From: Azophilus sp965214305
GTDB lineage: Bacteria > Pseudomonadota > Gammaproteobacteria > Pseudomonadales > Azotimanducaceae
Assembly (NCBI GenBank): GCA_965214305.1
Contig: OZ243949.1
Coordinates: 1,736,001-1,800,000 of the forward strand
Length of the DNA stretch: 64,000 nucleotides
Reading direction: 5' to 3'
Positions 9,116-16,934 of the stretch are shown here, one piece after another. The notes below the pieces were generated by a model. The model did no database searches. It had not been told where the DNA came from and saw only the letters and a program-made list of their open reading frames with translations. Position 1 is the stretch's first letter, and every line of letters starts with the position of its first letter. The position numbers were made by a program, and so were the translations under genes.

Positions 9116-9487
9116 TCAATAGCCCGCGTATGCATCGGCTTCTCCCAACTTGAACGCAATGGTGCTGATCCGGTCGAGCAGCGCAACATTGCGCCCCTTC
9201 TCCATCGGCGGGCGAAACCGCCATTGTGAAACCGCGAAAAGCGCGGCCTCCACAAACAGATCGGCGGGCACGGCTTCCAGGACGCGCAAATTGGTCACCG
9301 TGCCGGCGGCCGTCACGTCGTAGCGGATCCTTACATATCCCTCAACCTTTGCGGCCTTTGCTTGTGCCGGATACACCGGGTCGGGCCCGGAGACGAACTG
9401 CAACGGCCTTGAGGCCGCCACGCAACCCGCCAGCGCCAAGAAAAGCATATACCGGCCAACCGCCACGGCCGTGCGCACCGCATTCAT
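9116..9487 (-). CDS. TonB C-terminal-domain lipoprotein
   Basis: 123 aa from the ATG at 9487. A lipobox FLALAGC (Cys ~residue 22) predicts a lipoprotein. The rest is a TonB C-terminal domain: PVYPAQAKAAKVEGYVRIRY, then AGTVTNLRVLEAVPADLF and AALFAVSQWRFRPP. There is no proline-rich spanner and no N-terminal membrane anchor, so it is not a classical energy-transducing TonB. Such stand-alone domains occur as periplasmic or outer-membrane scaffold proteins. It lies 118 bp upstream of gspE on the same strand, so it may share its transcript, but no functional link to secretion is established. A longer frame upstream of 9487 runs into the palindromic repeat at 9540 and is not coding. Confidence 0.75.
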   Translation of the reverse strand: MNAVRTAVAVGRYMLFLALAGCVAASRPLQFVSGPDPVYPAQAKAAKVEGYVRIRYDVTAAGTVTNLRVLEAVPADLFVEAALFAVSQWRFRPPMEKGRNVALLDRISTIAFKLGEADAYAGY

Positions 9488-9539
9488 AGAAACGGAGCCT
9501 ACACCATATCCGCCCCTACTGCCGCGCCGCCAACCGCGA

Positions 9540-9627
9540 GGTAGTGGCTCAGTTTCAATTTCCGCCGCCGCAGAGACCGCATCCGCGTTGGGCTGCGGCA
9601 ATGAAGCGTTGCCAAATTGAGCCACCA
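9540..9627. repeat. Palindromic 88-bp element with 10-bp flanking direct repeat
   Basis: The left end GGTAGTGGCTCAGTTTCAAT and the inverted right end TGGTGGCTCAATTTGG (read from 9627) form imperfect terminal inverted repeats. The 10-mer CCAACCGCGA stands immediately outside on both sides (9530-9539 and 9628-9637), as a target duplication would. Related half-copies lie at about 15848-15868 and 22642-22663. Size and structure fit a non-autonomous miniature transposable element. No transposase with these ends is in the window. Confidence 0.6.
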
Positions 9628-9708
9628 CCAACCGCGACCTATTGCGGACACGGCCGCATCGGCTTTGCGTCTATAATCCTTGCTCCAACTGACGAGACGC
9701 CGGGCGCG

Positions 9709-10011
9709 ATGGATTTGAGCGAGCCCCCACTAACGGCAACCACGCTGGAAGCCGCTGGCCTATTGCTTCGTTCGCCGCATTGGACGGTTTCCGAAGTGCT
9801 TGAGTTACTCGATATCGGCGATTCCGAGTTCCGCGAGCTGGTGCTACGCAACCGCACCCTGGCCGACATTCTCGAAAGGCGCCGCCGGCACTGCGTCGAT
9901 ATTCACGAACGCCAGTGCCGGGCCTGCGGGGAAACTTTTCTGACGGCAACTTTCCGCGCCTACTGCGGCGCGCCCGCCTGCCGCGCCGTTGCCGCAATCG
10001 ATAAGGGCTAG
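9709..10011 (+). CDS. Small Cys-rich protein, unknown function
   Basis: 100 aa from the ATG at 9709; the longer upstream frame overlaps the palindromic element and is not credible. The N-terminal part (about residues 8-60) reads like a helix-turn-helix or small helical domain (LEAAGLLLRSPHWTVSEVLELLDI). The C-terminal part has four cysteines, CRAC and then YCGAPAC (CX2C...CX4C), suggesting a structural zinc site. A DNA- or RNA-binding role is possible but nothing fixes it. The gene ends in the CTAG of a degenerate repeat-like boundary (CTAGGAGCC at 10008). The following GCCCGGCAATCGCCGG stretch may act as a weak terminator. I do not recognise the family. Confidence 0.5.
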   Translation: MDLSEPPLTATTLEAAGLLLRSPHWTVSEVLELLDIGDSEFRELVLRNRTLADILERRRRHCVDIHERQCRACGETFLTATFRAYCGAPACRAVAAIDKG

Positions 10012-10134
10012 GAGCCCGCGCACGCCGAGCCCGGCAATCGCCGGTGTCGCGGACGGCCCGCTATTGCCTTGGCGCGGCAACCCATCTTTAATGCGGTTTC
10101 AACACCACTCACCGATAGATGCCAAGGAGTATTT

Positions 10135-10551
10135 ATGCGTTCTGGGATATTGGCCCTCTGCCTATTACTAGCCGCCGCCCCGACGTTCGCCGACAAGGGC
10201 GCGATGGATTACCGCCACCACACCATGGAAGCCATCGGCGGCCACACCTCGGCTTTCTTCGGCATTCTGCAAGGCAAGGTGGCGCATCGGGAGCATCTTG
10301 CGCTGCATGCGAACGCCCTGGCCGAATTGGCGGCGATAACCGATACGCTGTTTCCAAAGGGTTCCGCCGGTGGCGATGCCCTGCCGGCCATCTGGGAAAA
10401 CCCCGAGGACTTCGCGATGCGCGTCACGGAGTTCAAGGAGGCCGCCGCCGCATTGCGCGACACCATCGCCGCGGACGGGCCAATAGGTCCGGCAGCCCAA
10501 GCGCTTGGCCAATCCTGCAAAGGCTGCCACGACAGCTATCGCGACGAGTAG
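10135..10551 (+). CDS. Cytochrome c' family periplasmic haem protein
   Basis: 138 aa from the ATG at 10135, preceded by an AAGGAG Shine-Dalgarno at 10124. The signal peptide is residues 1-19 (LALCLLLAAAPTFA). The mature part is the four-helix cytochrome c' type: DYRHHTMEAIGGHTSAFFGI near the N-terminus and one C-terminal haem site SCKGCHDSYR (CXXCH) close to the end, as usual for this family. These proteins bind NO/CO or buffer electrons in the periplasm. It converges with a cytochrome b561 gene, a pairing seen often in proteobacteria and suggesting that the two exchange electrons. The longer frame starting at 10069 has no ribosome binding site. Confidence 0.9.
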   Translation: MRSGILALCLLLAAAPTFADKGAMDYRHHTMEAIGGHTSAFFGILQGKVAHREHLALHANALAELAAITDTLFPKGSAGGDALPAIWENPEDFAMRVTEFKEAAAALRDTIAADGPIGPAAQALGQSCKGCHDSYRDE

Positions 10552-10743
10552 ACGGCAACAGCCGGTCGTGTCGCAGTTTGCATTTTTCGACCGCGTTCGA
10601 CCGCGGGACGCCGCGGTTGGCGCAACCTCCAAAGCCAAATCAATGCAAACCGATACAGGACCCAACAGCCGGTTACGAGGGTTGCGGCCAGGCGCCGGGC
10701 CTTTCGCCTCGCCCCAACCACCAGCGGTGTAACGCAATAAGGC

Positions 10744-11391
10744 TCAAAAATACTCAAGACCGGCCCAAACGAGCCCCCCGGCAGTGATCGCGGTAACCAG
10801 CGCACGCCACCAATAGTCGGGGGTCTCCGGGCAAGCCGAGGCTTTTTCCCCGGTAAACATGGCCAAGGGTGTGCCGTCCCCGCGCAGCGCATAGACGATG
10901 TGTGCACTCAAATGCACGGCGATGCAGGCGATAATTCCCCAAAACACGCGATTGTGTATCCAAGTGAGGTTGTTGGACGTTTCATTGGACACATGGCGCG
11001 CCAAAGGGCCTTCCGTGAATATGGCGTCATTGGCAAACAGCCCGGTACCCGCCTGCAGCCCGGCCAACAAAACCAGTGCCAGCGCCAGGGCCCGTCCCGG
11101 CGCGGTATGGGGGCCTTCCGCCTGGTCGCCCAGGAAATGCCGAAGCACGGCTCGCGGCCCAACTCTATAGGCGACCCAGCGCGCATAGCGGCCTCCCCAA
11201 AGCCCCCAGGCCAACCGAAACAGCACCAATGCCACCATTGCGTAGCCGCAGCGCATATGCCAGCCGAGCAAAGACAGGTCGCCAGACAGCCCGGTATAGA
11301 GCAGGCAACCCATACAAACGGCGAACAGCCAGTGCCAGATTCGCAGCGGCCAATCCCAGACCTTGACCCGCTTGGATGCAACGATACCCAT
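10744..11391 (-). CDS. Cytochrome b561-family membrane dihaem protein
   Basis: 215 aa from the ATG at 11391. Four or five hydrophobic segments with conserved histidines (WPLRIWHWLFAV, LGWHMRCGYAMV, WIHNRVFWG, IAVHLSAHIVYAL) match the bacterial b561 / Ni-Fe hydrogenase cytochrome b fold. It probably carries two b haems and passes electrons between the quinone pool and periplasmic cytochromes such as the cytochrome c' encoded convergently 190 bp away. The last segment (ALVTAITAGGLVWAGL) completes the membrane bundle. The bases between the two genes show no further feature. The specific redox partner is inferred from neighbourhood only. Confidence 0.88.
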   Translation of the reverse strand: MGIVASKRVKVWDWPLRIWHWLFAVCMGCLLYTGLSGDLSLLGWHMRCGYAMVALVLFRLAWGLWGGRYARWVAYRVGPRAVLRHFLGDQAEGPHTAPGRALALALVLLAGLQAGTGLFANDAIFTEGPLARHVSNETSNNLTWIHNRVFWGIIACIAVHLSAHIVYALRGDGTPLAMFTGEKASACPETPDYWWRALVTAITAGGLVWAGLEYF

Positions 11392-11499
11392 AGTTCGCTT
11401 CCACCAACCCGCGCCCGAAATATTCGCTGCACGCTGCCGTCGCACCACCTCTTATATAATCCCACGCTGTTTCCCCGATGCCATCATCGCACAGCATTT

Positions 11500-11908
11500 A
11501 TCAGTCTATGCTCTCGTGCATCCGCTCAATTCCACAAACAGGACAATGGTGCCGCCGCCAGCCGATCGCCAAACGGCACGACATCCGTATTGTCATAGAG
11601 GACGACACCGAAAGCGAAACGGTCGCCGCACGCCGCCGCCAGCGCCCGAAGGCCAGCGAAGTCGCCGGACCTGACCTAGGATCGCGCCCAATCCTGCCGC
11701 CGTCGCTCGCTTTCACGGGCCATCGCTTCGGGAAACCCACCAAGCAGAACGATATGGACGAGATCGTCACCGACAACCGCTTCGCGCTGATTTTGCGGCT
11801 TCCCTTCGAAGAGGCGCTCCAGAAAGCCAGGTGCCCGCCCCTCAACCTCGGCTCGCGCGAGCGGCAGCAAGAGCCTCCTCGGCCCGGCGTTCCAGAAACC
11901 GCTTGAAC
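11500..11908 (-). pseudogene. Decayed AAA+/DUF4143 ATPase (internal deletions, frameshifts)
   Basis: Pieces of one DUF4143-type ATPase can be read in order on the minus strand. From about 11905 comes MFKRFLERRAEEAL (family N-terminus). Without any Walker A in between, this is followed in another frame by LLPLARAEVEGRAPGFLERL and LLGGFPEAMARESERRRQDW (family centre). After a stop near 11680 comes the typical C-terminus FAGLRALAAACGDRFAFG, VVLYDNTDVVPFGDR and LAAAPLSCLW. About two thirds of a normal ~390-aa gene is gone. It is a separate gene from the two intact copies, whose C-termini differ. The open frames on the plus strand here (for example 11478-11906) are shadows. Confidence 0.75.
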
Positions 11909-11940
11909 ATCCTATCCCCCGGTCTCGACAACTAGAACCA

Positions 11941-11990
11941 TTCATGTCGGCTGACTGGAAGTCAAGAGGCCGCTGATTGGAAGTCAAGAG
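11941..11990. repeat. Short tandem duplication (about 22 bp x 2)
   Basis: GGCTGACTGGAAGTCAAGAG and GCTGATTGGAAGTCAAGAGG follow each other head to tail and run into the 3' end of the MFS gene. The two units differ by one base. It could be replication slippage or the scar of the neighbouring pseudogene's decay. Confidence 0.7.
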
Positions 11991-13318
11991 GCCGCTTCGT
12001 CATGCGGCAGTTCCTTTGGCGGCGTGGCGAGATGGAAACTAACCGACCCTAGCAGGCAAAGCACCCCCAGCAACGTGAACCCGGACTGATAGCTGCCGGA
12101 AACGTCCGCCATGTAGCCGGCAATGACCGGGCCGGGCGCCGTGCCCAGCATCACCACCAGCGACGAGAAACCCATGATGGTGCCGAACGAGGATGGGCCG
12201 AAATAGTCCGCCCGAAGAGCCATCATCTGGGGCCCGCGCATACCCCACGAAAGCCCGTGCAAAATGGAGAAAGCCAGCACAGCCAGCGGGCTCGTGGCAA
12301 ACGCAATCAGCAAGAGCGCCGCCCCGTGACCAATCATGCACAGCGTACAGATAAGCCGCTTGTTGAAACGATCTCCGAGATAGCCCCCCGTCAACTGTCC
12401 CACCAGGAGAAAGCCCGTCATCAGCGCAAAGGCCGCCCCCGAGAGCGACAGCGAATAGCCAAGCCCCTCGCTGAGATGCGGCACCAGGTGAACCATCACC
12501 GACGAAACCGCCAGCAAGGCCGTTGCGTGGCCAACGGAAATAAGCCAGAACTGCCAGGTGTGCATGGCTTCCCGAGCGCTGTAGTCCCGACCAACAACCC
12601 CCGTTGGCCGATTACCGTCGGCAGCCCAATCCAATGGAATACCATCCGGCTGTTCGCCTTTTTCCTCGGGCCGATGACGAAACACCTGCACGAGCGGCAG
12701 CCCGACCAGCAACACCAAGACGCCCGAATAGAAGGCCGTGGCCCGCCAACCGAAGGAGTCAAGGCAGAGCACGATGATGGGCACGGAAAGCCCGCCCAGG
12801 GATATTCCGAGTTGCGATAGCGCCAGCGCCTTGGCGCGATGTCGCCTGAACCAGTTGACCACCGACACCACCAGGGTTCCGAAGCCGCCGATGCTCGAAC
12901 CAACCGCCATGAGCGCGAAGGTGAGGTAGAAACCGAGCAGCGAGTCGATATTGGCAAAGAGCATGAAGCCGACGCCGAAAATCACCGTGCCGACGCTCAT
13001 GATGATGCGTGGCCCAAAGCGGTCCGTGAGCCAACCCTGGGCCGGGCCGAGAATGCCGCTTTCGATGCGCGTTAGCGCGAAGGCGACCGCAAGTACTGTT
13101 TTGCTCCAGCCGAAGTCCTCTTGTAGCAGCACCACATAGGCACCGTAGGAGTGCATCCAGAGCAATGCCGACAGCCACACCACACCCGTGCCGGCCATGA
13201 CGATCCACCAACCATAAAAAACCCGCCCCGCGGGGCGCAGGACATGATCAATTTTTTCCAGCAATGAAAATGTACCGCTAGCAGCCTGTCGAACCGCGGG
13301 CACCCGGTATCTCGTCAA
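11984..13318 (-). CDS. Major facilitator superfamily transporter
   Basis: 444 aa with about 12 hydrophobic helices. Family landmarks are RVFYGWWIVMAGTGV at the first helix, the loop 2-3 motif GWLTDRFGPRIIMSVG, GISLGGLSVPI in helix 5 and the second-half loop GYLGDRFNKRLICTL. The RVFYGWWIV start is typical of the oxalate/formate-antiporter (OxlT-like) or monocarboxylate branch, so an organic-acid substrate is plausible but not provable. The frame begins with a TTG at 13318; another TTG about 50 bp further in, before helix 1, is equally likely. The gene stands alone between a decayed ATPase and the slipin gene, and its last codons touch a tandem duplication. Confidence 0.85.
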   Translation of the reverse strand: MTRYRVPAVRQAASGTFSLLEKIDHVLRPAGRVFYGWWIVMAGTGVVWLSALLWMHSYGAYVVLLQEDFGWSKTVLAVAFALTRIESGILGPAQGWLTDRFGPRIIMSVGTVIFGVGFMLFANIDSLLGFYLTFALMAVGSSIGGFGTLVVSVVNWFRRHRAKALALSQLGISLGGLSVPIIVLCLDSFGWRATAFYSGVLVLLVGLPLVQVFRHRPEEKGEQPDGIPLDWAADGNRPTGVVGRDYSAREAMHTWQFWLISVGHATALLAVSSVMVHLVPHLSEGLGYSLSLSGAAFALMTGFLLVGQLTGGYLGDRFNKRLICTLCMIGHGAALLLIAFATSPLAVLAFSILHGLSWGMRGPQMMALRADYFGPSSFGTIMGFSSLVVMLGTAPGPVIAGYMADVSGSYQSGFTLLGVLCLLGSVSFHLATPPKELPHDEAAS

Positions 13319-13352
13319 GCAGCAGCGGTCGCCCCCCGGCTTCGTGGCGAGG

Positions 13353-13394
13353 CGCGGATCTGCAGCCGTGCATTCCGAAGGCGGAAGCCCCTAG
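13353..13394. repeat. CTAG-bounded repeat, one-end remnant
   Basis: GCGGATCTGCAGCCGTGCAT and then TTCCGAAGGCGGAAGCCCCTAG match the right end of the ~160-bp dispersed repeat (compare 30431-30469). The terminal CTAG at 13391-13394 contains the stop codon of the slipin gene. Confidence 0.75.
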
Positions 13395-14152
13395 CCTTTC
13401 CGAGTATCGCCGATGCTTCCCTGCAATCCCTCCAGGAGGGATACCGGTAATGGAAATACGATAGTGGAGCTCTTCTCGCCGGCGATCTCGGTAAGTGTTT
13501 GCAGGTAGCGCAGTTGCATCGCCCCGCTTTCCGCACTGAGTTCGCGGGCCGCTTCCACCAACTTTTCCGCCGCCTGCTGCTCGCCATCGGCATGGATTAT
13601 CTTGGCGCGCCGCTCGCGCTCGGCCTCGGCCTGCTTGGCAATCGCCCGGATCATGCTCTCGTCGATATCAACATGCTTGATCTCGACATTGGACACTTTG
13701 ATACCCCACTGGTCGGTCGCCTGATCGAGTATGTTTTGAATGTCCTGGTTGAGGCGCTCCCGCTCGGCGAGCAGCTGATCGAGTTCGTGCTGACCGAGCA
13801 CCGAACGCAAGGTGGTTTGGGCGAGTTGGCCGGTCGCCTCGATGTACTGCTCGACATTGATGATGGCGCGCTGGGAATCCACCACCCGGAAATACAACAC
13901 GGCGTTCACCTTGACCGATACGTTGTCCCGAGTGATGAGATCCTGGGTGGGAATGTCGAGCACAACGGTGCGCAAATCGACACGCACCATCTGCTGGATG
14001 ATCGGCACAATGATGATTAGGCCCGGCCCCTTGACCTTGTAGAAGCGCCCGAGCATGAACACCACGCTGCGTTCGTACTCTCTGAGAATGCGAAATGCGG
14101 TCGCCAAAAAAGCAATGATGGCGATCAAAATGATGATGCTGAAAATTTCCAT
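13391..14152 (-). CDS. Slipin (stomatin-like SPFH membrane protein)
   Basis: 253 aa. One N-terminal membrane segment (residues 4-22, FSIIILIAIIAFLATAFRIL) is followed by the SPFH/band 7 domain with RSVVFMLGRFYKVKGPGLII, VVLDIPTQDLITRDNVSVKV and AVLYFRVVD. An Ala/Glu-rich coiled-coil segment comes next (about residues 165-205, AIAKQAEAERERRAKII). Slipins oligomerise in the membrane and organise microdomains. Here the gene follows nfeD on the same strand 115 bp downstream, the classic nfeD-slipin partnership in which the NfeD protease cleaves the slipin C-terminus. The TAG stop lies in the CTAG boundary of a dispersed repeat remnant. Confidence 0.93.
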   Translation of the reverse strand: MEIFSIIILIAIIAFLATAFRILREYERSVVFMLGRFYKVKGPGLIIIVPIIQQMVRVDLRTVVLDIPTQDLITRDNVSVKVNAVLYFRVVDSQRAIINVEQYIEATGQLAQTTLRSVLGQHELDQLLAERERLNQDIQNILDQATDQWGIKVSNVEIKHVDIDESMIRAIAKQAEAERERRAKIIHADGEQQAAEKLVEAARELSAESGAMQLRYLQTLTEIAGEKSSTIVFPLPVSLLEGLQGSIGDTRKG

Positions 14153-14224
14153 TGCCGGCCCTCTCTTTGTGAATCAACATTGTAAAACGAATCCGTTGGG
14201 CTCGCCCGGTCAGCCGTTTCCCAG

Positions 14225-14261
14225 CTAGGAGCCTCTGCCTTCGGAAGTCGCAGGCTCCTAG
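14225..14261. repeat. 37-bp minimal copy of the CTAG-bounded repeat
   Basis: Only the two terminal arms remain: CTAGGAGCCTCTGCCTTCGG from the left and the inverted CTAGGAGCCTGCG from the right, both flush with CTAG. The whole centre is deleted. It lies between the slipin and nfeD genes. Confidence 0.8.
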
Positions 14262-14267
14262 GGGGCG

Positions 14268-15800
14268 TCATTCGTCAACCGGCGCCACCCTGAGCACCAA
14301 CCCATCGACCGCGACGACCCGCACGGTAGCACCGGCCGCAAGCGGCACTTCAGTGCGCGCTTGCCAAAGCTCACCGAAGGCGCGCACCGTGCCCTCGCCT
14401 TGAAATGCCTCCAATACCAGGGCATCGCCCCCGACCATGGCGCGCGTACCGGCCACAACCCGGCCGCGCCGTGCGCGCACCGCCGCGCCAACGATGAAAA
14501 AGGCGGCACCGCCGGTAGCCGCGGTGAAGCCGGCGATAATGGCGACGGGTAGTTGATAGCCCGGCAAATCGCTGTCCACCAAAATAATGGAACCGATCAC
14601 GAAGGCAATAACACCGCCGACCCCAAGCACGCCGTAGGTCGGCGTTATCACTTCGAGTATCAACATGGCAATGCCGAGCACAATGAGCGCCAAGCCCGCG
14701 TAGTTAACCGGCAGCATCTGCAAACCGTAGGCGCCGAGCAGCAAACAGATGATGCCCGTTACCGCTGGAATGAGGATGCCCGGATTGTAGAATTCCAGCA
14801 TCAGCAGGTAGATACCCGCGATAAGCAGCCCATAGGCGATGGACGGATCGGTGATGACCGAGAGCAGTTCGTGGCGCCAATCGGTTTCGATACGCACCAG
14901 TTCGGCATCGGCCGTGGCCAGAATCCGCACCCCATCGCCGATTTCCACCTCCTGACCATCGAGTTCAACAAGCAGTGCCTCAAGGTCGGGCGCGATAAAG
15001 TCGATGACGTTCTGCTCAAGTGCCGCGCTGGCGCGCAGGTTGGCGCCCTCGCGCACGGTTTGCTCCGCCCATGCAACGTTGCGTCCGCGCAATTCGGCCA
15101 ACCCTTGCAGATAGGCCACCGCGTCATTGACCACCTTGGCCGTCATGGCATCGGTTGGGAGCGTTGCCGGGGCGTCCCGACCCCGTTCGTTACCGCCCTG
15201 CTCCGGCCCACTTGTACCCGCCTCGCCCGTATGCTGGGCGTCGGTATCCTCTGCCGCCACCGCGGCATCATTGCTGTCGGCCTTGGCTGCCGCCGCCTCC
15301 GGCTCGCTGGACGCATCTTGGGGGCCTTTTGTTTCCGGTGCCGGCTTGGGAGAAAACGGCAAGGGAGCGACTGGTTGCGGGGACTGGGGCGCAATACTCA
15401 CCGGGGTTGACGAACCGATGTTGGTCGCCGGTGCCATCGCCGCCACATGGCTGGCGTAGGCGATGTAGGTGCCGGCACTGGCCGCCCTGGCACCGCTTGG
15501 CGATACATAGGTGATGACCGGAATCTCGGCGGCGAGTATCGCCTTGACAAGAGCGCGCATGGACTTGTCGAGCCCGCCCGGCGTATCCATGCGCACCACC
15601 AACGCCTCGGCACCGGCGGATTCCGCATCCTCAATGGTGCGAATGATCCAATCCGCGCTCGCCGGACCCAGGGCCCCGGCCAAGTCCACCACCCACACCG
15701 CGCCGGTGCCGCGCTCGTCCACCGCGGTCGCGATACACGGCAACAAACACCCAAACAACAGGAGAGCAATTCGAATGCGCATGTCCCGGCGAGGTTTCAC
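14268..15800 (-). CDS. nfeD: Long-form NfeD: ClpP-class membrane serine protease
   Basis: 510 aa. The signal peptide (residues ~7-26) is followed by a ClpP/Clp-crotonase-like protease domain with the nucleophile region YVSPSGARAASAGTYIAYAS. The general-base Lys lies in TAKVVNDAVAYLQGLAELRG, which is followed by GRN. Between them is a low-complexity Ala/Pro/Glu-rich insert of about 75 residues. Four membrane segments follow (about 325-450, for example GLLIAGIYLLMLEF, GVGGVIAFVIGSIILVD), then a C-terminal NfeD OB-fold (GDALVLEAFQGEGTVRAFGE). It is co-oriented with slipin, its usual substrate and partner. The role is membrane quality control. The start ATG at 15800 is preceded by no conspicuous Shine-Dalgarno. 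Confidence 0.93.
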   Translation of the reverse strand: MKPRRDMRIRIALLLFGCLLPCIATAVDERGTGAVWVVDLAGALGPASADWIIRTIEDAESAGAEALVVRMDTPGGLDKSMRALVKAILAAEIPVITYVSPSGARAASAGTYIAYASHVAAMAPATNIGSSTPVSIAPQSPQPVAPLPFSPKPAPETKGPQDASSEPEAAAAKADSNDAAVAAEDTDAQHTGEAGTSGPEQGGNERGRDAPATLPTDAMTAKVVNDAVAYLQGLAELRGRNVAWAEQTVREGANLRASAALEQNVIDFIAPDLEALLVELDGQEVEIGDGVRILATADAELVRIETDWRHELLSVITDPSIAYGLLIAGIYLLMLEFYNPGILIPAVTGIICLLLGAYGLQMLPVNYAGLALIVLGIAMLILEVITPTYGVLGVGGVIAFVIGSIILVDSDLPGYQLPVAIIAGFTAATGGAAFFIVGAAVRARRGRVVAGTRAMVGGDALVLEAFQGEGTVRAFGELWQARTEVPLAAGATVRVVAVDGLVLRVAPVDE

Positions 15801-15900
15801 AATAACGATTATCTTACGCGAACCCGGGGCTCCGGTATCGAAGATTTTCCAAATTGAGCCGCTACCGGATGCCGCATCGCGGCAAACACATAATCAGGGA

Positions 15901-16338
15901 TTAGCGGTTTTGTGTGGCAATCTTTTGGATGAGTTCAGCGCGGGTGCGCAGCACGTCTTCAAGCGGTTTTGATCGATAGTCGCCCACTTCGGCCGCGCTA
16001 TAGGGGCGGAAGTGGGCCGGCAATTCATCGCGGCTGATTTCCAGAAGCATCCAGTTGAGCAACTCCGCCAGCCGCGCATCGCTCAGGGCGGCGTTGGCGG
16101 AGCCGGGCACCCGCACCAGAAATTCGCGCCCGCCCGCCACTTTCAGGAAATTGCCGACAAAACCCTTCATGCGCGGGACGTCCCCGGCACCATCCCCGTC
16201 GGGGAGATGGCAGCCTTGGCAGTTGAGCATGTAATCGACCCGCGCCTGTTGCGCGTTCATCGGGTCCGCAAATGCCGATGGTTGCAAAACCCCGGCCATC
16301 AAGATGAGCATGGCCGGTACGCGGGCCAAGCCATTCAT
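15901..16338 (-). CDS. Small periplasmic monohaem cytochrome c of the amine dehydrogenase operon
   Basis: 145 aa from the ATG at 16338, which overlaps the aauA stop as ATGA, so it is translationally coupled to the light chain. The signal peptide is MNGLARVPAMLILMAGVLQPSAFA. There is one haem motif, CQGCH, near residue 40, followed by GDGAGDVPRMKGFVG. In the aromatic amine dehydrogenase cluster of Alcaligenes faecalis, the gene directly after aauA is also described (from memory) as a small c-type cytochrome. That suggests this protein takes electrons from the TTQ enzyme, either directly or after a blue copper protein not present here. The longer frame to 16404 lies inside aauA and is not used. 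Confidence 0.85.
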   Translation of the reverse strand: MNGLARVPAMLILMAGVLQPSAFADPMNAQQARVDYMLNCQGCHLPDGDGAGDVPRMKGFVGNFLKVAGGREFLVRVPGSANAALSDARLAELLNWMLLEISRDELPAHFRPYSAAEVGDYRSKPLEDVLRTRAELIQKIATQNR

Positions 16339-16934
16339 TCCAGCGCAAGACCAATGATGACAGCGGTGGAGCAGTGATAAACCGCCGATTGTGTGCCCAG
16401 GCACCAGTTGAGATCGTTATTTTTGCCCGGGCGGTACATGGGCCGGTCGCCCTCGTTGCGGGTACATAGGCACTGTTTACAGCCACTGCGGCCGCAGCAG
16501 TCGTTGTAGGAGATGACATAATTTTTGCCGTCGGCGGGGTTATGGCAGGTGCCGATCCAAGTGATGGGCGACATTTCCGTACCGGGCGGGCAACTTGACG
16601 GCGAACCGCCGCAGCAGCCGCACAGAAAGCCATCGATCGCGCAATACCGCCAGTAGTCGCAGGATAGGGGGTCGCCGGTTTCGGGTACGCCATTTGCGGA
16701 CGCACCGGGTTGCCCGCCCGCCGCAGCCGCTTGTTCGTTCGCGGCCAAGGCCGCCTTCTCGACATTGGCCCCATTGCCTTGGGAAGCGCCGATACCGGCC
16801 CGCGCCACGGGCAGCAAGGGCACGGTGGATGCGCCGGCCAGGGTTGCGGCGAGCCCTTTCAACCAGCCGCGCCGACTGCTGCGCCGGGCAATGCCGCGGG
16901 CGGCGGCTTCAGTGAATTGATCAAGGTGCTTCAT
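16335..16934 (-). CDS. aauA: TTQ amine dehydrogenase light (beta) chain, aromatic-amine type likely
   Basis: 199 aa. A long twin-arginine-type leader (RRSSRRGWLKGLAATLAGA, residues 18-36) is typical of these subunits. The mature part has the dense cysteine pattern of methylamine/aromatic amine dehydrogenase light chains: CDYWRYC, FLCGCCGG, CPPG, GTCHNP, YNDCCGRSGC, CLC and YHC. The two tryptophans that crosslink into tryptophan tryptophylquinone are present, W126 in SPITWIGTC and W177 in NNDLNWC; their 51-residue spacing equals W57-W108 in the Paracoccus enzyme. The product oxidises primary amines to aldehydes in the periplasm. Overlaps of 4 bp with both neighbours show tight coupling. Methylamine versus aromatic amine specificity is decided mainly by the heavy chain and the operon layout. 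Confidence 0.93.
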   Translation of the reverse strand: MKHLDQFTEAAARGIARRSSRRGWLKGLAATLAGASTVPLLPVARAGIGASQGNGANVEKAALAANEQAAAAGGQPGASANGVPETGDPLSCDYWRYCAIDGFLCGCCGGSPSSCPPGTEMSPITWIGTCHNPADGKNYVISYNDCCGRSGCKQCLCTRNEGDRPMYRPGKNNDLNWCLGTQSAVYHCSTAVIIGLALE

